This document shows, piece after piece, positions 7,757-14,577 of a DNA stretch of 64,000 nucleotides. The translations under genes and the position numbers were made by a program. Positions within the stretch are counted from its first letter, which is position 1. Each line of letters opens with the position of its first letter. Below the pieces are notes generated by a model, which saw nothing but the letters and a program-made list of their open reading frames with translations, did not search any database and was not told where the DNA came from. This stretch comes from a virus. Where the stretch lies: positions 40,444 through 104,443 of IMG/VR virus record IMGVR_UViG_3300035150_000015, one strand, 5' to 3'.

Positions 7757-8380
7757 TCACACACCCAGACGATACTTATTAGCAAATTTGTGGAACTCTT
7801 CGTTGAGACGCCAATTGTTGCCATTCAAGGCCCCAAAGGCAATGTGCCCCATCTCATGAGCAAAAGCGGTGCTTTCAACAGGAGTGTCGGCTTTCTCAAA
7901 AGCCACCCGACTACTACGCCCACTGGTAAGGCCAGCAAACTTAACCTTAGCGCCACTCATCCTCTCATGATCCAAGTAAGGACCCTCTTCGAATCGAACA
8001 AAGTTGTAGTCCTCGCTCAGAGCGCGATAGGCCTTGACGTACTTGTGGTCTACACCACCCTCAAGAACATTGGGCCACTTGGCCAACATATCCTCGATCA
8101 CCTGCTCACATTCCTTCTTAGTGACATTGTAACCGTTCCGGAACACACAAATCCTGTGAGCGGTCACGAAATCAATGCCCTTGTTGAAATCCCACCTCAT
8201 CCAGATACGAACCGGCCACAACATAGCTAGAAGGGCAGCTACAATCCACGTTATGACGAAAGCTTCGGCCCTGGTCCCAGGGTCAGCCTTCAGCTGGATG
8301 TAAGTGGCAATCCCAATACCGACTAGGCCAAAAAGCCCAAGAATTGAGTCTCTGAGACGAAAAATTGGGGGCTTGTTCAT
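7757..8380 (-). CDS. Membrane-anchored HExxH zinc metallopeptidase-like protein
   Basis: The protein has 207 residues. Two hydrophobic segments lie at about 11-30 and 38-57, followed by a soluble domain holding HEMGH at about 175-179 (TAFAHEMGHIAFG). HExxH is the zinc-binding and catalytic signature of zincin peptidases. A possible third ligand is in NEEFHKF near 193-199. The catalytic part probably lies on one side of the host membrane, with the N-terminus as anchor. ATG 8378-8380 is preceded by AAGGAG. A second, unrelated-looking membrane HExxH protein is encoded at 61823. Substrate is unknown; candidate roles are host protein processing, superinfection exclusion or lysis support. Confidence 0.7.
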   Translation of the reverse strand: MNKPPIFRLRDSILGLFGLVGIGIATYIQLKADPGTRAEAFVITWIVAALLAMLWPVRIWMRWDFNKGIDFVTAHRICVFRNGYNVTKKECEQVIEDMLAKWPNVLEGGVDHKYVKAYRALSEDYNFVRFEEGPYLDHERMSGAKVKFAGLTSGRSSRVAFEKADTPVESTAFAHEMGHIAFGALNGNNWRLNEEFHKFANKYRLGV

Positions 8381-8421
8381 CTGTAACCGCTCCTTACTAC
8401 AGGGGTGGGATTACAAGAGGA

Positions 8422-9060
8422 CTAGATGAGCATCAAGTCCACATAGCCCTGACAATCAACCTCTACCAATGCCTCAGCTGTGTAAAAGGCCACCTGAAGA
8501 GTGGCAGTGGTTCCCCCCACGGAAAGGCGAAAGGCTGGGTTCCCTGCAGAGAAATCCCCCGAAAAGCAACTAGAGACGTTCGTGTATTGAGGCGTGGTCA
8601 AGACGCCCCCATTATTGGCTACTGTGAGTAAGCTCTCCTGAACGAAAACCCCTTGAACTGAAGTGGGATCCCTGAAAACACCGTAGGAAGACACGAACAA
8701 AGCTGTATTCGAAGGTAACTCTATGGCGACACCGGTAGAAACGGCCGTCGGACCGGTAGTGCTGCAAGTCCAGGGAACCCTCTGAAGAACCTTGGACTGA
8801 GTATTAACTGACCCTACCCAAGCCCCCAAAGGCTGAGGAAGAGCAACAGGCTTCCACGAAGACGAGGCACCTTCCCACGTCAAAACATCTCCATCAGCTG
8901 GGGCATCTGATGCCACAGTCCGACTCTGAAGAGTGGAAACTGCTTTCGGGGTCCACTTCAAACTGGCCTGGTCCCAAACCAGAACATACCCCTCTGAAGG
9001 AACACTTGTAGCAACTTCTCTGCCGCGTATCCCTGTAACAGTGCTGTCTGTGTCGCTCAT
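8422..9060 (-). CDS. Fibre- or appendage-like virion protein
   Basis: The protein has 212 residues. Two tandem copies of a phage appendage motif lie near the N-terminus: PSEGYVLVWDQASLKWTP and PADGDVLTWEGASSSWKP. These Gly-x-x-Leu-x-Trp repeats are common in the stalks of tail fibres and capsid decorations of large phages. The remainder is beta-rich (TNVSSCFSGDF, then GNPAFRLSVGG) and may be a C-terminal head domain. There is no clear Shine-Dalgarno ahead of the ATG at 9058-9060. The role as fibre or decoration protein is inferred from the repeats and neighbours. Confidence 0.65.
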   Translation of the reverse strand: MSDTDSTVTGIRGREVATSVPSEGYVLVWDQASLKWTPKAVSTLQSRTVASDAPADGDVLTWEGASSSWKPVALPQPLGAWVGSVNTQSKVLQRVPWTCSTTGPTAVSTGVAIELPSNTALFVSSYGVFRDPTSVQGVFVQESLLTVANNGGVLTTPQYTNVSSCFSGDFSAGNPAFRLSVGGTTATLQVAFYTAEALVEVDCQGYVDLMLI

Positions 9061-9083
9061 GCCAACGCAAATCTACAAGAGGA

Positions 9084-11570
9084 CTAGGTCTGCGATCTTT
9101 TCCGGAAATAGCTTTCGTCCTTAGCCAATCCAGACCTGAGTAGTTTTTCCCTCCTTCTGTGCTCCGGGCAACAGTACGTCATAGAATTCTTAGGAGAAGT
9201 GTCCGTAAAATCAACTCCACAGTAACGATACCCACACTTTTTGACCCTGCCCTCAAGATCCTTAGCCTCCCTACAGGACGGACAATACTTGAAGTTGCCT
9301 AATTTCTCAGTTTCCCATTGAGACCCACACAGAAAACAGGTAAACTTTCTGACCCCAGAGACAGGGTGCTTTTCCCTTAAAACCCGTCGCCTATATCGAG
9401 CATAACAGGCAGCACTGTGAAAGTTAGCCGACTCAGTGGCCGACTTGAACTCAATCCCGCACCCCTTGCATACACGAAAACTTCCTTTCGGAGTCAAACA
9501 ACCTTTACATAGCCCGGAAGTCAGTGACTTGAACGGGGCCACCTTTCCACAAGAAGAGCACGATGAGATCCTCTGGCTGCCCCCATAAGAGGTGTTTGGC
9601 AAAGAATAGCAGACACCTTTCACCCAGCACAGAACCGATTCAGAACGGGATTCTGTACCAGGGCTAGGCAAGTAATAGAGTAACTTCTCCGCCCTCCCCA
9701 AACCCAACTCAGCCACCAGTCGAAGAGTATCCTCGACCAACGGGTAGTCACGATCCCAAAGTCTGAAATCGTCTACATTGACTACAAGCCATCCCCCGGA
9801 CTTGAGAGCCAACACACTTTTCTCTAAGACCTTTCTCCAAAAGAGGTTCAACCAATCTTCGTAAGTACAGTACTCTTCCCGACACCAATAAGGAGGTGAG
9901 GTCAGGACCATGTCCACATTCTCAGGAAATGTGGCTTCCTCGGACATCTCACACCGAATGTCAACAGTACCTTTCAAGTCTGGAAGGTACTGCCGGACCC
10001 AATCATTCAAACGAAGCAACCCAGCATGAGTCTCCGTAGAAGGGTCATACCCTACGTAGTTCGCTTGAGAGTTAGATAGCAATGTACCCAAAAGACGGCC
10101 ACCATACCCAGCACAAGGGTCTAAGACTGTGCCCCCCGTACAACAGAACCTGTCCACCAGAGCCTTTGCTGCCGAAGGCCTGAAATTGTATACCCCGGAT
10201 CTTTTCCAAAGCCTTAGAGCAGCCCGCATTCTAGCAGGGTTAGGAACATCCCCAGATTTCAGTATGAACCGAATCAGCTCTCTGAGTTGAAGGGGGTCCG
10301 AGAATAACTCTCGGGGGCTAGGGGCTCTGAAACTACTAGCCGACCAAATATGCTTCATGATTCCCTGACAAATACCTTGGCCGGCCTGTCTGGCTTTGAT
10401 TGCGCCATCTTGGATGACATGAGAAGGGTCAAGATTAAGTAGAACAGTGAGCTCTTCCGGACGGGGGACATGATAGGGAAATCCCGTTTCCGACCAAAAC
10501 TTGAAGAATGCTTCCACGAGTACCTCTTTACCAGAGTCGTCTAATGTAGGCCATTGTTTCACTTCAGCTACCAAGCCACTAGGTACCAAGGACTCATTTG
10601 TACGCACTGGCTGACGAGCAATAGCCCCTCTCCAATACTTAGCCGGGAACTTGTAGAGCATGTCGGGAGGGGCGTGCTCCCGAATCATCTTGAAAAAGGC
10701 GTCGGCTGAACGGGCACGGATCCCTAGTCTCTGACAAGTAAGGCATACAGGACATTTGGAATAGACATCCAAATTGAATCGGTTTCCTACTATACTCAGT
10801 ACAGACCTGAGTTCTTTTTCATCTACATTCCCCAAAGCTATTGTAGGCAAACCATCTCCCAAATGACCGTCGTCGAAGTACCAGTAAGCAAGGGACCTTG
10901 GAGTGAGCTCCTTCAGGATGGACTCCGGAAAGATCCGAACCCCCTCAGGATAAAAAATGGATCGCATCTTACGCAACCACTCATGCTGAATTGTCTGAAA
11001 GCCAAACCCAAACGTCAGACGACCGTTCTTCATCTCCTTCTCCGCATACCGAATGGGGAGAGCGTGAGGAGAAAGAAGCTTATGTAGATGCCTGAGGTAG
11101 TCTATCTGCTCCTGGTAATGAGACACCTTGAAGACCCCCCTCTCCAATAAATGACCATCCCCAAGAAGGACCCCTATGAAAGCCTCTTTCTGCTCCTCAG
11201 TCACCTCCTCATGAGAAGTTGACCGGTCACTCTTAGTCAAGGCAGGAATCCCGAATTCTTTCAGCTTAACTGAAATCGTTGGTTTGCTCACCCCGTAAAG
11301 AGCCCCTATCTCCCTCTGACCGAGAGAAGAGTACAAATCAGCCAACTTAGCAGGGGTTAGATCATCCAGGACTGGTTGACCCGGACGTTTGGCATCCCTT
11401 CTCTGTCTCAAAGAAATCGAAGGAATCCCGTACTTCCTTCGAAAGTAAGAAACGGCCACATCGGACATACCCAAAAGGACTCCTATCTCAGCATCCGTAT
11501 GCTCACGATACAGCTCTTCCAGGCGCTCTTTGGTCAGCCCTACTTCTTTAGCTCTGTTCCTACGTGCCAT
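9084..11570 (-). CDS. HTH - LAGLIDADG endonuclease - DNA methyltransferase - zinc-finger fusion
   Basis: The single 828-residue frame combines four parts. Residues 11-50 and 71-110 are two similar helix-turn-helix units (AEIGVLLGMSDVAVSYFRRK; REIGALYGVSKPTISVKLK). Residues 125-320 form a LAGLIDADG endonuclease-like domain with motif 1 at 130-140 (AFIGVLLGDGH) and motif 2 at 227-237 (LAYWYFDDGHL). Residues about 440-650 form a class I methyltransferase with SAM motif VLDPCAGYGGR at 482-492 and catalytic TSPPY at 557-561, typical of amino-group DNA methylases. The C-terminus has four Cys-rich zinc-finger-like units between about 671 and 801. No Hint splicing blocks are present, so it is not an intein. 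It lies between the capsid gene and a fibre-like gene. It may be a methylase captured by, or fused to, a homing endonuclease; target and activity are unknown. Confidence 0.8.
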   Translation of the reverse strand: MARRNRAKEVGLTKERLEELYREHTDAEIGVLLGMSDVAVSYFRRKYGIPSISLRQRRDAKRPGQPVLDDLTPAKLADLYSSLGQREIGALYGVSKPTISVKLKEFGIPALTKSDRSTSHEEVTEEQKEAFIGVLLGDGHLLERGVFKVSHYQEQIDYLRHLHKLLSPHALPIRYAEKEMKNGRLTFGFGFQTIQHEWLRKMRSIFYPEGVRIFPESILKELTPRSLAYWYFDDGHLGDGLPTIALGNVDEKELRSVLSIVGNRFNLDVYSKCPVCLTCQRLGIRARSADAFFKMIREHAPPDMLYKFPAKYWRGAIARQPVRTNESLVPSGLVAEVKQWPTLDDSGKEVLVEAFFKFWSETGFPYHVPRPEELTVLLNLDPSHVIQDGAIKARQAGQGICQGIMKHIWSASSFRAPSPRELFSDPLQLRELIRFILKSGDVPNPARMRAALRLWKRSGVYNFRPSAAKALVDRFCCTGGTVLDPCAGYGGRLLGTLLSNSQANYVGYDPSTETHAGLLRLNDWVRQYLPDLKGTVDIRCEMSEEATFPENVDMVLTSPPYWCREEYCTYEDWLNLFWRKVLEKSVLALKSGGWLVVNVDDFRLWDRDYPLVEDTLRLVAELGLGRAEKLLYYLPSPGTESRSESVLCWVKGVCYSLPNTSYGGSQRISSCSSCGKVAPFKSLTSGLCKGCLTPKGSFRVCKGCGIEFKSATESANFHSAACYARYRRRVLREKHPVSGVRKFTCFLCGSQWETEKLGNFKYCPSCREAKDLEGRVKKCGYRYCGVDFTDTSPKNSMTYCCPEHRRREKLLRSGLAKDESYFRKRSQT

Positions 11571-11657
11571 AGTAAGGGAACCCTACTACAGCCCTAACAT
11601 AAGATCAAGTGGTCTCTAGAACCACACCGGAGATAGGCCCCATAACCTAAATATACA

Positions 11658-11687
11658 GAAGCCCCAGACAATTCTGTCTGAGGCTTC
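11658..11687 (-). terminator. Strong intrinsic terminator after the capsid gene
   Basis: A 13-bp stem with one G-T pair (GAAGCCTCAGACA / TGTCTGGGGCTTC on the minus strand) closes a 4-base GAAT loop. It is followed by TGTATATTT. It lies 32 bp beyond the capsid-gene stop, within the 148-bp gap 11571-11718. The + strand side is followed by TATTTTA, so it could work both ways. It would isolate the head operon from the methyltransferase fusion gene. Confidence 0.8.
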
Positions 11688-11718
11688 TATTTTACTCGAG
11701 AATTCCTGCTAGAATCTA

Positions 11719-12597
11719 TCAGGTGCGGGTGACCACGAGGCGCGTAAGACCACGGGGGTTGAAGGCCCCTATACCCAGATTCTCAAAGCAGCTGAAGCCA
11801 ATCGTCCGAGCCTTGGGGTCATCGGCCGACAGGACGGTCAATTCCGTCCTTACGGGGATGCGCCCAAAATTCTCGGGCTCACAGCAAACATACACGTAAC
11901 CGGCTGGAACCAGACGGCTGGTGATGATCTGAGCGCCCCAGAGAGTGCTCTGGAGACCGGTCTTGAGCAGGGTTGCCTGGGTCTCGATGTCCAGGATGTC
12001 CCGACCGAACTTACGGATGTCAGCGTAATCGGTCGCATTCATGTAAATGCGAGCAACACGCAGATCATGACGCTCGACCTCGGCGAAGGCGTCAGCAAGG
12101 ACGCTCGGCGAAATCGGAGCCACAACGGCGATATCCGGATTGGTCTGGGCAGCCAGGGTGTCGAAACCAGAGACCGCGATCGAGTCGAGAACCGCGAAGA
12201 CCCTCTCGTCCTCGGCCGCCTGAATCTGCGCACGGGCAAGATCCTGGGACCGCTCGATGAGGTCAAAGCGCCGCTCCTTGATCTGCGTCAGAGGAATCTC
12301 GGGGTTCGAGGCAATCTCGAACAACGGGAAAATAACCCTGCGAGGCTTCTGGATAGCGACGATGTTCTCGCCCTCTTCGCCAACCACGTATGCAGTGACG
12401 TCGGGGTCCTTGTCGTAGATCGGAAGAGCGCCGTCGGGGAGCTCCTCAACGAGGAAGGTTTTACGTCCCACCGCAGTGTAGTCACGGCGAGAGCGGAGGG
12501 GCTGAACCATCGAAGCTGCGAGCTTGGCGCGACCGGCGGCGGTCTTGATATACTCACTGATAATCCGTTGCTTTTGGGCGTTACTGACCTGATTCAT
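11719..12597 (-). CDS. Major capsid protein, HK97-type fold
   Basis: The 292-residue protein starts MNQVSNAQKQRIISEYIKTA. Its features match short phage capsid proteins: an N-terminal helical segment, an E-loop-like region around residues 45-100 (FLVEELPDGALPIYDKDP), a long spine-helix-like stretch (ERRFDLIERSQDLARAQIQAAEDE), and a C-terminal A-domain-like part ending in strands (TIGFSCFENLGIGAFNPRG). It follows a scaffold-like gene and a decoration-like gene and precedes a strong terminator, the classical position. AAGGAAG lies six bases ahead of the ATG, one of the best ribosome sites in the window, as expected for an abundant protein. The family assignment is from pattern memory, not a search. 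Confidence 0.85.
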   Translation of the reverse strand: MNQVSNAQKQRIISEYIKTAAGRAKLAASMVQPLRSRRDYTAVGRKTFLVEELPDGALPIYDKDPDVTAYVVGEEGENIVAIQKPRRVIFPLFEIASNPEIPLTQIKERRFDLIERSQDLARAQIQAAEDERVFAVLDSIAVSGFDTLAAQTNPDIAVVAPISPSVLADAFAEVERHDLRVARIYMNATDYADIRKFGRDILDIETQATLLKTGLQSTLWGAQIITSRLVPAGYVYVCCEPENFGRIPVRTELTVLSADDPKARTIGFSCFENLGIGAFNPRGLTRLVVTRT

Positions 12598-12652
12598 GGC
12601 TTCTTCCTTAGGGAACTTTCTTTTCCAGGTTAGGGGTTTACGGCTCCCGGGC

Positions 12653-13252
12653 TCAGATCCTCATGTCCAGTACCATTAGCGAGTTGTTCGCATCCGGTAC
12701 GACCTTGAGAACGCCGACGATGGTGTAAGTGGTTTGCTCGAAGCAGTTGTTATCGTTACCTGCATTGGTCAGAAGACCATTCGCCGAAGCGTACAGCGCG
12801 TCGCCAACTGCGTAGGTAAGAGCCGCAGCACTGTTGAGATCCTGAGTCTCATACAGAGTCACGCCCACAACGGACATGCCATTGAAGTACGGACCACGGT
12901 TCGAAGCCACACCAGGGGTGTTTTCGTAGGCATTGCCCACGGCGTCATTGATGAAAAGTCCGAGAGGCTTGCACGTAGCTGTACCAACGCCACCGGAGGT
13001 GTCAGGACCACCGATATAGCCGTTGCCAGCATCTCCACGGGTGAAAGCTACGCTGGCACCCAAGACACCAGTCTTGGTGATACCAGATAGCGTAGTACTT
13101 ACAGTAGTAGCCCCAGTGACCGTGGGAGGATTAGCCTGAGTGAAAGCGTCCGCCGCCATGATACCGAGTGCATTTCGGTGTCCGACGTGGAAAATCTGGA
13201 CTCGTCCACTAGTTTCCCGGTAGTCACCCGAGCTTTGACCATATGCTAGCAT
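12653..13252 (-). CDS. Putative capsid decoration or head-stabilising protein
   Basis: The 199-residue protein is Gly/Ala/Thr/Asn-rich with strong beta tendency (TVTGATTVSTTLSGITKTG, then VAFTRGDAGNGYIGG). It lies between the scaffold-like gene and the major capsid gene, the usual place for a head decoration protein. The C-terminal part (TYTIVGVLKVVPDANNSLMV) resembles the end strands of small beta-barrel decoration proteins such as the lambda gpD class, though sequence identity cannot be claimed. AGGAG lies about nine bases before the ATG. Role is inferred from position and composition. Confidence 0.65.
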   Translation of the reverse strand: MLAYGQSSGDYRETSGRVQIFHVGHRNALGIMAADAFTQANPPTVTGATTVSTTLSGITKTGVLGASVAFTRGDAGNGYIGGPDTSGGVGTATCKPLGLFINDAVGNAYENTPGVASNRGPYFNGMSVVGVTLYETQDLNSAAALTYAVGDALYASANGLLTNAGNDNNCFEQTTYTIVGVLKVVPDANNSLMVLDMRI

Positions 13253-13314
13253 GTTTTCTTGCTCCTATTGGTTAGTTGCTTGCTGGGGTTGACCGATACT
13301 CATTCATATTTGGG

Positions 13315-14532
13315 TCAGCGACCAAAGGTCTGGGAGACGTCAGGGGACGTTGACCAAAGATTTGAAAGCTTATCAACATCGCTGTTGACATCGCTGGGGG
13401 AACTTCCACCTAACTTGGAAACGCCACCAGAGGGGCGAGTTCCAACGGTTCGGGTCGAAGCGGTTCGGACAGGAGTTTCCTTGGCAGGAGCCTCAAGATC
13501 CGTGGCGAACAGGGAACGAAGAACCTCATCCTCCTGGCCAGCAGTGACATCCAGACTCATCTCAGGGCTTTCGAGCTCAATCTCGAATTCACCTTCATTA
13601 GCCATCAGCATCTGCTCCTGGGACTGATCCATCTGGGGCTCTTGGGCCAACTGTGGATCGAGCATCTGGCTTAGAAGCTGTTCGTCATCCACGGGCACCT
13701 GCTGCTGGACCTGAACCTCTTCCTGAACAGGCTGTTGCTGGGACATGAGCTGCTGCTGAAGCTGGGCCAGGAGCTGTTGCTGCTGCTCTTGGCTCATCTG
13801 GCACATAGCCTGGACAACCTTCTTCTGGACGTCTTCGTCCTCTTCGTCCTTCTTTTCCTGCTGATCAGCGGCCTGCTTCTCTTCCTGCTGCTCAGTTTCC
13901 TTCTTCTCTTCCTGCTGATCAGCGGCCTGCTTCTCTTGCTCAGCCTTATCTCCCTGCTCAGCTTCCTTCTTCTCTTCTTGCTGCTCGGTGGCTTGCTTAT
14001 CTTGCTGGGCCTGAGCCTTCTCTTGCTGGGCCTGAGCCTTCTCTTCGTCAGCCTCAGCCTGCTCTTCGTCAGCTTCAGCCTCTTCCTCGTCGTCCTCGTC
14101 CTCGTCAGCGGCGGAAACTAGACGACTGGCAGTCTTAAGGAGCTCAGAATCAGAAAGGGTCATAAACGAAAGGGCCTGATCGACAAGAACATCGTCAGAA
14201 GCTGTCTTACCAAGCAAGGCGCGAGCGACATCAACACACAAATCGGCTTTTTTGATCAAAAACCCATGATCTTCGGCCGCTTTGAAGGTGTCGGACCTGA
14301 ACTCGGGCATACCGATCTCGTTTCTACGAGTCTCATCACCCTCATACTCAGCCTTCCACGTATCGCCAGACTCGTGTACATCCTCAGCAAACTCCGAAGG
14401 TCCACCAGTTTCGTACTCGGTGGCGGACGGCTGCTGCTGCAGGTGGTCCTGGTTCATTGCCCGGGGATCTTCTGCCAATTTGGCAGCCAGGCTAGCAATC
14501 CGGTCTCGGTCCCATGTGGTGCGCTCGCGCAT
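13315..14532 (-). CDS. Scaffold-like protein with Gln/Glu/Lys-rich repeats
   Basis: The 405-residue protein has a conserved N-terminal part (TEYETGGPSEFAEDVHES, then RNEIGMPEFRSDTFKAA) that I recall from predicted prohead core proteins of large phages. Residues about 150-260 are a low-complexity tract of near repeats such as AQAQQEK and AADQQEEKKE, probably a long charged helix or coiled coil. A Gln-rich section and an acidic tail follow. Location between protease and capsid genes, high charge and helical content fit a scaffolding or prohead core protein that the protease would degrade. The repetitive tract is a likely place for length variation between relatives. Confidence 0.65.
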   Translation of the reverse strand: MRERTTWDRDRIASLAAKLAEDPRAMNQDHLQQQPSATEYETGGPSEFAEDVHESGDTWKAEYEGDETRRNEIGMPEFRSDTFKAAEDHGFLIKKADLCVDVARALLGKTASDDVLVDQALSFMTLSDSELLKTASRLVSAADEDEDDEEEAEADEEQAEADEEKAQAQQEKAQAQQDKQATEQQEEKKEAEQGDKAEQEKQAADQQEEKKETEQQEEKQAADQQEKKDEEDEDVQKKVVQAMCQMSQEQQQQLLAQLQQQLMSQQQPVQEEVQVQQQVPVDDEQLLSQMLDPQLAQEPQMDQSQEQMLMANEGEFEIELESPEMSLDVTAGQEDEVLRSLFATDLEAPAKETPVRTASTRTVGTRPSGGVSKLGGSSPSDVNSDVDKLSNLWSTSPDVSQTFGR

Positions 14533-14577
14533 GGTTAATCACCTTTCCTGCCCAGAGAGGGCATATAAAGAGATTCT

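Noticed and set aside
9084-11570. Whole gene as an intein-containing methyltransferase
   Set aside because: No N-terminal Cys/Ser block A or C-terminal HN/C splice junction flanks the LAGLIDADG part, and the HTH units precede it.
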